Translations under genes and position numbers: made by a program
Shown: one piece after another, positions 21,995 through 34,100 of the stretch
Layout: every line of letters starts with the position of its first letter
Position numbering within the stretch: the first letter of the stretch is position 1
From: Phallus indusiatus
Lineage: Eukaryota; Basidiomycota; Agaricomycetes; Phallales; Phallaceae
DNA: 64,000 nucleotides
Assembly (NCBI GenBank): GCA_027605045.1
Contig: JAQFWX010000012.1
Location: 1,066,930-1,130,929 of the forward strand
Reading direction: 5' to 3'
The notes under the pieces: generated by a model
Told to the model about the DNA's origin: nothing
The model's input: only the letters and a program-made list of their open reading frames with translations
Database searches by the model: none

Positions 21995-23914
21995 CCCAGT
22001 GAAAAGTCCCCGTGTCCGTCACGGCGTGTTACTGACTTTGTCAGTTCCATCTGACATGAGAGGTACATCCATGACTAGTTTCTGATTGCGCGTGTCTGAC
22101 AGGTTTCACCAGATAATACTTTCAGAGTTGTTGAATTTTTTGTATACTATCTACATGCAAGTCATTGAAGTAAGTACTTTTCCAATGGATCCCCTTGTCG
22201 TGCCAAAGTGTCGACACGACCTTTTTTTTTGCCTACTTGGCGGTGTTTGAAATTACAGTGAAGGGCATCCTGCCTTTCGCTTCGACCACAATCATCCCAC
22301 TACGCTCTTTTCGCTAAGTCCGTCCTGCCCCCCAATTTCCAACTTACAGTCTTCTCACCATTCTTACACTTGATACATCCAGAATGCATAACTCAAATCT
22401 GAGGTCATAGCGAGGAAGCAACCAGATACGTAACACACCACTTGATCAGATCTTTTTCGTCTCCACGCTGATTATTATAGCCTACCACAGAAGTCGAATC
22501 AGAAAAACGACGATCGTTCGGGAAACGATGCATACATGCGCGGCATCCCAACACTGCATGGAAAGCTTTATCGGACACTGCACGGTATGCAGGCGAGAAA
22601 AGAAACCTCGATAGCCGTGGACTTTAAGACGTACGCATTGATCATCTTTTCGTTATGATAGAGCCTTGCTTATGTACATCGTAGCATTTTCCCTTCATTC
22701 CTCCCATTTCCTCCCATTTCCTATCTCCCATCGTTCCGACCGCTTTCCACTTTCCCCTTCCATCTCTTCATTGATAACATTGACACATTGAGCCTTAAGT
22801 AGGAATGAAAATGTAGTCATTAGATGCATTAATAAATAGAAAAATCTGACAATTACGCATGAACCAGCAGGAGCTGGAAAAAAAAACAAGCCCTGAAAGA
22901 GCCCTCTACGGCAGGAGAATAGTCAGGATAGGCCAGAAATCAACGAGAAGCGAATGGATTGTGATCATGATGAAGCAGTTTTTGACCGTGGCGCTTTCAA
23001 GGAATTTTTAAATCACTGTCAGTGCATGATTGGATTGGATTAACATAGTGCGTCACGGCTTGTCAGAAAAAAACCGTAACGGACACGGGGACTTTTCACT
23101 GGGACTTAAGGCTCAATGTGTCAATGTTATCAATGAAGAGATGGAAGGGGAAAGTGGAAAGCGGTCGGAACGATGGGAGATAGGAAATGGGAGGAAATGG
23201 GAGGAATGAAGGGAAAATGCTACGATGTACATAAGCAAGGCTCTATCATAACGAAAAGATGATCAATGCGTACGTCTTAAAGTCCACGGCTATCGAGGTT
23301 TCTTTTCTCGCCTGCATACCGTGCAGTGTCCGATAAAGCTTTCCATGCAGTGTTGGGATGCCGCAAGCGCATGTATGCATCGTTTCCCGAACGATCGTCG
23401 TTTTTTCTGATTCGACTTCTGTGGTAGGCTATAATAATCAGCGTGGAGACGAAAAAGATCTGATCAAGTGGTGTGTTACGTATCTGGTTGCTTCCTCGCT
23501 ATGACCTCAGATTTGAGTTATGCATTCTGGATGTATCAAGTGTAAGAATGGTGAGAAGACTGTAAGTTGGAAATTGGGGGGCAGGACGGACTTAGCGAAA
23601 AGAGCGTAGTGGGATGATTGTGGTCGAAGCGAAAGGCAGGATGCCCTTCACTGTAATTTCAAACACCGCCAAGTAGGCAAAAAAAAAGGTCGTGTCGACA
23701 CTTTGGCACGACAAGGGGATCCATTGGAAAAGTACTTACTTCAATGACTTGCATGTAGATAGTATACAAAAAATTCAACAACTCTGAAAGTATTATCTGG
23801 TGAAACCTGTCAGACACGCGCAATCAGAAACTAGTCATGGATGTACCTCTCATGTCAGATGGAACTGACAAAGTCAGTAACACGCCGTGACGGACACGGG
23901 GACTTTTCACTGGG
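21995..23914. mobile_element. Non-coding TIR element in inverted-dimer (foldback) form
   Basis: Left arm 21995-22800 and right arm 23104-23914 are nearly perfect reverse complements (the right arm has a few extra bases, one cluster near 23365). The loop is about 303 bases. The outer ends read CCCAGTGAAAAGTCCCCGTG, and the same terminus occurs a third time, inverted, at the right end of the loop (23079-23103). So 21995-23103 looks like one complete 1.1-kb element with terminal inverted repeats, joined to a second, inverted and truncated copy. There is no transposase ORF. The paralogous sites near 63370 and 7250 lack it. The superfamily is not clear from the termini. Confidence 0.8.
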
Positions 23915-23929
23915 GCTCAAATTCAAATC

Positions 23930-25325
23930 CTGTCAGGTTGTTCGTTCAGATTCGTTTCTCTGCCACAGTCTCGCACGATGCATTCTTTTCCCTCTCCTTC
24001 CAGTATACCGTTGACTTCAAGTGAACTGGACAAACATGTTCCAAGTGAACAGCGACCCAACCTGTCTCGGCTCAGACTCTCCTCCGTGATGGGACTGCTC
24101 TACATAAGCTGGCGTTGTAAACATCCTTTGGCGACGGGAGGCTGAACAGCGAACAGTAATGATCTCAGTCACTACGGTTCGGGTCGGCCTAGCCAACTTC
24201 GAACCCTTACGAAACGACCGTGGGGTTTACTTTCTCAGCTGCAAGGTTAACGTCGTCACCAAACACTGCTGAGCACCCAGTTTCCTATTCATAGCGACAT
24301 GATCACCGCGCATAATGTACCATGCCATATATCAAAAGCGGGCCCTCTCGACTATTCACCGACGGGGCCTTGCGGGTGTTAGGCTGCAGAAAGTCCAGTC
24401 GCTATATAAGTGACACAAACAAAAACTTGTCGAATTCGGCACTTTTGAAGCGCGCGACACTTTGTTTCGTTGTCGCCGGAGGTCACTTTGAGCCTAGTCA
24501 ATGCAGCCGTCTAAACATGGGCCAACGTGATGGCCACGACCTATCCATGCACGAAGAAGAGGGCGAAACTTTACACCGATTACTCCAGACACTGAGCAGA
24601 AGCGATGCGGATTGACAGATCATTTCAAGGTTTCCTTTACCGCAAAGTCGGTCAAAGACGAGCACAGTCTGTAGACCGTATTACTTTCAATTCCTCCCGA
24701 CGCACCTTCCGATGAAAGACGCGTTATTATTTCGGAGAGTATAAATGCTACTGGGTGGATCGCAGATATCCATCCAATTTATTCAAATTGTATCCGTATT
24801 CGATGCGCGTTGTCTACGCATACACCAGTGTCAACGCAAAATATACGGCTCATCTCCAAGCGGTTTCAGCTGAAAGTGCCATGGTTGCAGCGAGTAACCG
24901 GGACTCAAAAAGGTATTCAAAAAATCAAATTCATCTTGACCCAATAATTCTTATGTGGTACTCTTTCCGTCCCCTTATCCCCCGCCTCTCTTCATCTTCC
25001 CGCGCGCTTCTTGTTTTTTTTTATTCGAAGAATGTACTTTGTATGGTTTCGTGTAAAGAATGTTCTTCTTTCATGTTCAATCCTGATTGCAGTGTGCCGT
25101 ATGACGGTACAGTGCTAGGTGCACCGCGAACGTCCATTCCCGAAAACAAAAGGTTCGTACAATTTTTTATTGTTGATATTGAGACATTGACCCGATAGTA
25201 TCGTTTGAATACGTATGGAGACACCGGTCGGTTACGATAAACTGGCAGGTCTGAGACCTTTGATCTCATTCGGGCAAGACATCGCAAAGCGACGGAATAG
25301 GCTAGTCGACATGGTTCCAATTCAC
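23930..25325. repeat. Paralogous spacer block S, copy 2
   Basis: Copy of 7262-8660, separated from the 5' flank of gene A by the inserted TIR element. Its left part also matches 63370-64000. The ORFs in it are not conserved between copies. Confidence 0.75.
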
Positions 25326-26100
25326 ATCATGCCGTTTTCTCGATTAAAGCCTTAATGCGATTGATTTCACATCGTTCTGGACGATACTTGGGATGGCGAG
25401 GACAGTGATTAGTGGTTGTTGGGCCGGTGAGGTTATTTTCTTCTCTTTCATCTCGGGCGGCAGCTCAATCATCTATCTTTCCATAGACCGAATCTTACTT
25501 GTGCAAAAGCTTGGAGTCTCGTCTCGTTTCGTGATGAAACTTGTTCATGGGATAGTTTACATGTCCGCGAGCATATACCTTCCGTAAGTGCTTTGCGTGC
25601 TAAATTCACAAAAAAAAAAGAACCCATAAGATCTAATGGACCGTTTTTCTCAAGTCCAGCATCTTTAGCGGATAGCCACAGCAATAAGCTGAGCATTTCC
25701 GGGACAATTTACAGCCAGCACTGTCAAGTTTTACTGGTTTGGAAGCGGAAAGGCCCCCATGATGAAGATAGGAAACCAAAGTTTCTGCTGCATGTGATTA
25801 ACAGTGGTTATTAGGGCAAAGGCTCGAAGTTGGCAGGTGGCAAACAATTCTCGAGCGTGGGTGCCCAATTGTAAAATTGAACACGATTTGATAATCCTGG
25901 TTAGACGACGAATTTTATGACTTTACCAACAAGAAATATCATTGTCTCTAGCGTAGTTGCCTTGAAGTCATTCGCTCCGACATCGTCCTTTGTCAATTTG
26001 TCGTACTTGACGAAACAGAGCTGAGGCGACCAGCGTTTGGTTCGCTCTGCGACTTCAAGTTTGGAACGGCTACTGTTAGGCAACGTTCGGTGAATAATAT
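25326..26100 (-). pseudogene. Kinase-like relic, copy in the spacer left of B
   Basis: Minus-strand pieces include SRSKLEVAERTKRW, RLCFVKYD-like sequence, QLGTHARELFATCQLRAFA and LLLWLSAKDAGLEKNGP, followed by CARKALTEGICSRTCKL. They align with the relic at 49914-50477 and extend it towards its 3' end. Stops and frameshifts separate the pieces. The order is that seen in basidiomycete proteins with fungal-type kinase-like domains. A micro-inversion lies at 25327-25355. Confidence 0.4.
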
Positions 26101-27180
26101 CATAAAACCTGTTACACTCTTCTACACATTTGTTGAAAAAAACTGCGATTTACACGGTGTGATCGTCAATGAAACATTCAAAGTTGGATAAGGTGGAATA
26201 TTTGATGTGGGTTTGCGTAACAGCTTTGGGAATAACATCTGAGCGATTACGTTTGGCTCAAATCCATAGGTCTGGTCGTCGATCTCACCACTGATGAGTT
26301 TCTCGAGCTCTGTCTAAGGACAAGAAGAAGGCGGTGTCGATTTGGTGTGAGATTGCTTAGACCGTGGTCTGGAGTGCGTCGATCTAAGGCTGGAGGTCGA
26401 GGATCGCATTACGAGCGTATTCGGAGGGTATGCCAAAGAATTCAAATTTCGGGGAAGAGAGTAAAGATGTTACACGTGACGTCACGCGTAGTGCACCATG
26501 GACACGCCGATTCTGTCATAGACGCTTCGAGTTTTGACTAGAACTGCCAGTCAGTGGTGCGTCTCATAATCCGAAGGCTAGTGGTAAGTACTAAGGCCTA
26601 ATTTGGGTAGGCTCTTTGAAATCAAGAACTAATTGATACACTCATCAGATCAAAACTTATACTCACGACAGCAAACTCAACGAGCGCGGCGCAAAGCCTT
26701 CTGGAGACAAGGACACATGTACTAAAATCAGGCATGTTGAAACTATTATAATAGATTTTGAACTGGCTTACGGTATTGAAATTCGAAATGACAACCTTTT
26801 AAGTAGCGAGGGAACTATACAAAGCCCATGACATCACTATAGCCGGAGAGCTCTTCAGTCTGGACTGAGTATGCTAGGTGTGACGTTGGTTTTGTCAGCA
26901 TGGTAGTTCTCCGCATACTCAGTCTATTCTTCCTTTCAGCATGATTCCCACTTGGAAACTATCTCCTGAAGAATACGATCAATGCAATACGGTAACGCTT
27001 GCCAGTATCTTCGCAATCCGACACACAGTTTTTTGAAAACGACATTTTTCCTTTTTTAGGACTCTCGAAGAGATGACTTGTTCGCTGGGGTTACTTATAA
27101 ATCCTTCAAATGTGCTTTGCGAAACATCTTTTTGGCGATAGACTATTGAAACTCGACCATCGGAGAACATTAGCGTCCCA
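26101..27180. other. Spacer without a supportable gene
   Basis: Short ORFs only. A fragment around 27065-27090 (gacttgttcgctgg) recalls the module seen beside the NLR relics. Nothing else can be supported. Confidence 0.4.
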
Positions 27181-28400
27181 ACTCCGTAAGATCTCAAAAT
27201 TCATTCCTTTTAAAGCTTTCCATTTACACGCATTAGTTGCTAGCGCTTTAGGTGGTTATTTTTTCTCTCTCAGGCGTTCATGTCCACATATCTGCGTCAG
27301 CTGGAAAGAGATACATTAGAACGCGTGCGACTCCGAGAGATAGCTTTGACACAGAATCCGGATTCGGCTCAAATCCTGCTGGAACCGATTCGTGAGATCC
27401 TGACGGCAAAATCATCTGTACCAGACAAGACTTAGAATAATAAATACGTGATAATCGCGCACGTTGTGCCAAAAGCATACAGGCTCAATTGGGAACTACG
27501 AGAAATGGAAAACGTGTTGGGCACTAAATGAACTCTTCTTAGACTGAAAGTACTGAACACCAGAGCACGCTATACACTCCTGTACATGCTCTCGCTCTTT
27601 TCGTGTCTCCTGGAACACAACATCATCGTATCAACCGGCTCTTACTGCAATGGCATACTTCGCGATATTTTGAATTCATTCCATAAAGTTCCGGCTCATA
27701 AGTGTACAATTGCTTTCCGTCATTTATGTCCATGTCCGTGCCTGCCAAAGTACATAAGTCTTATCCTTGCTAGGTTCAATCGGGTTAGGTACTTCATTCG
27801 CTAATCCCATTCACGTATACAATAACGTACAATGGTAGTTTTATTTACTTTGCTTGCCCTCCGTAGAAGTCAATGCTTTGAAAATGGCTTCTGCTCATCG
27901 AATAGACGCCAGTTGAACAAAGCGCTGTTTTTTAAAGTGGGGTTCATCCTGATGCATACATAATGCTCACATACGTTCTGCACCATATGGCCGTCCGCAG
28001 GAAGTGCCTACCGAATGGATGAGTGACGTGGATGATCAATAGAGCAAGGTTACCTGAGGACGGCGAAGCTGAGACAAGTCTTTTCCAAATCTACTTCCAT
28101 AAAGCCCAGTTCTGTAGTCTATTAGTACTGACCGTTAGAAGAAGCGCATTTCTGCAGGGTTTGCATACCGGCGAATCGATGTCTAGGATAGGAATATATT
28201 AGTGTTGGAAGAATGGAAGCTGGGGGCGCGAGCGAGGAGGCAGGGTATAAAATTGGGAATGGGGACGGTGTGATGGTGAAAGCCTGAAGGTTCCACCGCC
28301 TATTATGGCAAGTTTGAAAGATGACTTGGATGCACCCACTACGCCCGTATATTGATGACAGCGCGTTATACGTCAGTGACGGCTGGTGTGTGATGTGAAG
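27180..28400. repeat. Spacer block of type B/C, copy 1
   Basis: Collinear with 38630-39640, with landmarks cttagaataataaatacgtg, tggaacacaacatcatcgta and cgtggatgatcaatagagca. It is absent from the spacers left of A and D. No coding sequence is recognisable. Confidence 0.65.
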
Positions 28401-31190
28401 TTGAACGACAGGTTTTCGAGTTACCAAGACGCGTTTATCAGCGAGTGCCCCTGGAGGACGTTGTTAACAACGACTGATGATGTTTCTTGTGGAGATGAGA
28501 CATGTTATTCCGCGATTGAACGTGTTTCTCACCTTATGTCTTGTTTGCACGCTGGCAATGTTAATGAGACAAATACAATCAATGTTTGTGTGCTGAGCTC
28601 ACTATATTCGTGACGCGAAAGGCCCAGGACAACTGATTAAGCCCAGTAGTCACTGTCCCAGTACCCAGAGGCAATGATTTCTTATCATTTATGAGGAAGG
28701 GCTGGGAGGGGATATCCAAGTGGGAGACGGTAAGGGAACTGCCAGTGTCAAAGTCGCGCCGTCGGCTACTACTTAAATCGACACAGCTCGAAACAAACCT
28801 GGAATTTCGGTGGCGTCATTTTGCTTTTGTCGGAGAAATCAGCTGACAATCCCCCGTTGAAAAATCCCTGTTGATAAAAGTATGCTTTACTCTCATCTGA
28901 ACAAACGGATGAACTCAGTTCAACTTACATAGGTATTTCGCGAGTAATCCTGTTGAATTTGCATAAGACAAATGAAACTGTCGATGTGAAATACTGGCTA
29001 GCTGGGTTGGAAATTGTTCAAACGCGACTTGAACAGTACTTATGAGCGCCACCGCGAACAAGTCATCCAGCAGCAGCCCTCTTATTCGGTAAGTCGCTGA
29101 AAAACTTTTGCTATTTGTCCCTAATTACATAGTTCATTACTCTATTTAATCAGGTATCAGACCAATTGGTCCAATATGTATCGGACACAGCTAGCAAGGA
29201 TCCGAGCATGGCCTTGTTTGGATAATCAGGAAGACAGCACTTTTTTCGGGTTCGACTCAAGTCTGCGATGCCGTCAATCTCGTGCTGCCATCCTCTCTGA
29301 TCTCCTGTTCGTATTTTGTCGTCGTTTATTTGAAAAAACTAATAAACCGCCGAGCCCAATCGAGTCATCCTCAAGTTCTTATTCCACCTATTCCGATCGT
29401 GCTATCGGCACGGTTTTGTCTATCCGACGAAACTTAATGAATTGTCCCACTATCCCAGCTCTGCCTTACACTGAAACCAACCCCTTCCTGACCGCGGATG
29501 TCATCGCGAATCATTACTACACTATATCACTACACTTCAATCTACGGACCTTACCAGTGCTGACGGAGACGCATTGGTCCGTATCCTTGACGGCCGCATG
29601 CTCTCACACATCGCAATAGACAATCTGGAGGAAACGAACGCGTGTCTCTTTTACATTGATCCCAATTCGATATATTTCGTCCTCGCTGTGAATGCATCCC
29701 TATACCTCTATACTCGGCGTGTCATCGTACAGTGGATTTTAATGGAGAAGCCAAAGTTCAGATTCTCTCGGTCAAACCAGCGACATGAACATACGGAGCA
29801 TCACAAAACTCTCGCCAACACGGAACTAATCATGAACGAATGCACTTATATCCTTCCATATCTGAGGAGACAATTATACTCTAAATGGGACGGGATGGAT
29901 TTCTTGACACGCGAATTGAACTCGGGCACATCTCGATCGCGCAGGCGTGGTGTCTTAAGCTGACAAATATCGATGTCGTACTCATTTATTTTTTTGCCAG
30001 CTTTTGATCTTTATCAAAGATTTTTTTCGGCCACGAAGAGTTGGCTTGTTCGCTGGTGATGATTAGCAACTGTATGTACACGCCAGCAGTGATTTCGCAC
30101 CTTGAATCCAGTTATTCGAAAACTTACGTGGCGATGGATTCGAGTTGGACGACCTCAACGGTACGGTCGTTTCTCTTTTCATTGATGCACCGTCGTTCAC
30201 GCCTTCATTTTCTCATAAGCACAAGCAAGGACATCTCGTCGGACGGGCTCATTAAACTGACTTGAGAAATGAGGTTTTGGCATTGTAAAATCCTGTCATG
30301 CATACGCATGTATGTACATCGGGTACAACCTGCAAGAACATGCTAACGAGTTAGAAAACTATGTTTTTCTCTAAAAGCTCGGTACCCACCATATTGATGA
30401 GAAGCCCAAGCGTATCAGGAATAAGGTTTCCTAATTCGTTCTTCGGGTTCGCGACAGTGTATATCGGGCCTGGCCGTTCTATCATTCGGATAACACGGTA
30501 AGCTCTAGTAAACTCTGGCAAATTGTCTAATGAGTTGAAGGTCTGCGCAAAATAATGGCAACGAGTCTGGACAAACTGAAAGAAAGATTGGGCGTATAAA
30601 TGTCATTTGTTGAACGGAGATGGGAACATTGCGCCTGAGCACCTCTAGAGTCTGACAATAGTGTTGGCGAGTGCTCAATCGCGCGCAACTTGGTGGGATA
30701 CTTCCAGGTGACGCGACAATTGGGTTCGAAACTGTTCAAAAGCGGCTTGTTGAACGCGACTTCCTCCATCCCATCCCGGTACCAACTGTGTTCTACCTCC
30801 CGTTGTTGCGCTCTGGGTTCAGGCTCACGCTGGGTTATGGATAGGTTGCTTCCGGATTAAAGGGGCTGGGGCAGCATGCAAGTGCAGGGAGAATTTTCAA
30901 CAGTGTATTTGAGACAACTCTGAACGTCCCGATTGTTGGGCTCGATTTTTGAAATCATCGATTTTATGGTTGAATTTTTGTGTTCATAGGTTTGCTTTCA
31001 GGCCTCTGAGCACGTGCAAGCTCGAAGTCGGAGTCATAATATGCTTCACAACTTGAAAGTTGACGTGTTCGACACAGACATGTGAAAAGTAAATCACCAT
31101 CCATCGTCGGTGGTATTTATTGTCTGGAGTACAAATTACTACATTCGTCTCTTTATACAAATTGCATATCTTGCACATTCGGTTTGGATC
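28400..31190. repeat. Common NLR 3' flank, copy of gene B
   Basis: Closest to 14440-17240. A plus-strand ORF at 29176-29619 is open in this copy only; in the other copies the same sequence carries stops, so it is more likely a chance reading of a relic than a gene. Confidence 0.65.
29850..30035 (-). pseudogene. NACHT-gene fragment in the 3' flank of B
   Basis: The minus strand reads LKTPRLRDRDVPEFNSR then VKKSIPSHLEYNC, matching LETSHLHNKDVPNLKSR and VKEAIPLHLSYSC of gene B. It is followed by a premature stop and flanked by sequence with a deletion relative to the intact genes. It is a dead second NLR gene in the repeat unit. Confidence 0.7.
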
Positions 31191-34100
31191 TTAGTCGTCT
31201 CTAGGTCCACATTCTGTCCAATTAGTACCATGTACAAAATTTGTGAAATTTAGTTTTGTAACCTTTCTATGTGACATATATGCCATGCATGGAAGCCAAA
31301 GTCGCGCTCTCATCCATTGCGGAACCCAAAACAGAAGCTCATGCTGCAAACCTCTAATCCATCCGTGATTATCCATCTTGGCGAAAGAAGGAAGCGAAGC
31401 TTTTTTCCAAGCCATTAATGCGTAATCCAATATCTCTGTCTTATTGGATACCGGTGCTCTGAGTATCTCTTTGAGTGAATCACGTTGAATATAAGTGATA
31501 CTACACTTACCCTTTGATATCGAAACCACCGGCGGCGAGCAATGGAGGAACCTTGTACAGAGGAGACATAGTCTCATGTGTATCCAAGTCCCAGACATAA
31601 CAAACCTCAGACCATTCATTGAGAACTATTAGATATTTCTTGCTATAAATTAGGGTTTTTATCCTCCCTGTATGTGATGGGGACGGGTATCGAATTGTTT
31701 CGGCGACCATGTCTTTGGATTGTATATCCCAGACATCCAGAAACTCAATGTCGTCCCAACGACTGTCCTTAGACATTATTAAAATACGTTTTGAATCATC
31801 GGTAAGCCAAACGTTAGTGACTGGTCGATCTAGCAATGGGCCAGTGAGCAAGGTTTCGGTGTCCACATCAAAGAGTTTAATTTTGCCATCATCATCAACC
31901 CATGTGATATACTTTCCATTGAGAGATCGTCGCACTGAAGCGGCTGAACGAAAGGGATCGAATGGAATTGAGCTCACTATTGCTCCCGTTAGATCTAGTA
32001 TATTGACACTCTTCTCTGAAACGTATATGATATGTTCCCCATTGGCAGAAACGGCCTTCGTGTGAGGATTTGGTTCGAATGTAAACATTTCCCCTACTCT
32101 GTCACCTGATTCGCATTCCCGAACTTCCACTCTCTCATCATAAAAGCCATCAATGGGATATATGACAGCAAAGCGGGTACCTCGCACGGGGAAAAGGGAT
32201 TTCAGTTTATATGGTAGATTGATTGGTCCACGAATCAATTTGCCGGTACGACTATCCCATATCGAGATGGTTTCTTCGCATCCGGAAATAAGATAGTTGT
32301 CCAAACACACGATTTTTCTGATTGAATGGGCTGATCCATCTATAACAATCTCGCCTTCTTTTTCCTTCCAAAGACAGAGTCCCCGGCTGCTAACGTACGC
32401 CACGCGGACATTTTCCTGGTCAGGACAAACATCGACAGATCCTTCGTCTTGAAGTTCGGTTTCAAAGATCGTTGTCATAACATCTGAGATCCGGAGCCGA
32501 TACTCATTGAGAATCGTCTTATACCAGAAAATGAAATATGAACCCCGCAGCCAGATTGCACACACGCTCTCAATTTCATTGCTGTGCGGTTCTATAAATT
32601 CATTCCATGGTTGAACGTGGATTGCATCGTGGTGTGTCAACAGCGCAATTGATTTTGAATCGTGTGAGAACCCTAAACAGCGAATGTCATCGTCTGTATA
32701 GGATCGTCTCATTAGTTCTCCCGTGGGCACACTCCAAATTGAGTACCTTTTGGCGGAGGTACATAGGATATGTTGATTATCAGGGGACAGAAAGAAGCCA
32801 TCGACATCGACTTCCGACCCGTGTTGAATTTCGGTGACTTTAGTGCTTGTCCGTAGATCCCAGATCTCTATTGCGCCGCAACCTTTGTCGAGTGCAATGT
32901 AGTTGTTAGTGAGTCGCCAACCCCATAAAAAATTGAAGGGCACGACGTGCTGCGTTTGTTCCCGAGTATTCCATATGTACAGGTGCTCTTCGAGGTGGCG
33001 ATAGAAAGCAATCCAGTCTCCATTGGGAGAAATGGTACAATACCCCTCTTCGAAGCGTTTGACCACCCGACGGCTTGTTCGATCAATTAGTAGGTATGGT
33101 CCTCCTGCTGTGGACAATAGTACAAAACGCCCGTCCGAAGAGATGTTACAATGATGACACTTGGCACCAACTATCTCCTCATATCTCTCTGTCCCCGCTT
33201 CCTTTGTCCTCATATTCCATATCAGAATATCACCGTTTTGAAAACAACAGTACACCAATTCACCATCATGGGAAAATACGATCTTGCAAACATGCAAACC
33301 CAAATCAAAGAGAAGTCTATAAGCCGTAGGACAATACTTTCCCCCCGTTACGTGGCTCCATATACAAAAGCTCCATATACCAAAAGTGGATTTAGTTGCA
33401 CTTGCGATATATTCGCCTTTCGGAGAAAAAGCAAACATTTCATCGTAACCTATTCCCAGGATTCCGATTCTGCGTGAAGAGCCGACAGGTTGACCAACAT
33501 CGAACGTGAACAGCCCAGGAAATCTTTCAAGATACTTTCTCGATACAAATGAACTGCGAGGGGTAAAGGGAAGTGCCGAGAGATAGAGATGTGGTGCGTT
33601 TTCAATCATGATGTCTTCGAAATCCCATGCAAATTCCCATGCATTCATGGCATCATCAGCTAGACCACTATCTGCATCCTACCACCTGATTCAGCTATAA
33701 AAAATATAACAGGCGGAGGACCACTCACTTTACACCAAATCACTATTGCTTGCATTGTCATGCAGGCGTGCCTGCGGCCAATTTCTAACAAACTGAGTGC
33801 CTCAAAATAATACATTAGTTTGTCATCCATCAATGTCCGGACTGCATGAATCAGTTCTCCGCTAACAGGCGAGGATTGGAGATGAAATGTCCAAAAACGA
33901 CATGAATACGATAAATGGAGCGGAATGGCTTCCTTGACGCGCGATTTCAAATTGGGCACATCCTTGTTGTGCAGGTGTGATGTCTCAAGGTGACAAATGT
34001 TGAAGCAGAGCATCCTATTCATCACTGAGAGACAACCGAGTGTCATCTGGCTTTGGTCTGACGTGTCGATATAGTATTCATTTATTTTTTCGCCGTCTTG

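Noticed and set aside
22695..23220. ORF and tcccatttcc repeats within the inverted element
   Set aside because: Both arms encode only short frames; no transposase motif. Treated as non-autonomous.
29176..29619. 147-codon plus-strand ORF in the 3' flank of B
   Set aside because: Open in one of four homologous copies only, with no recognisable domain; read as relic.
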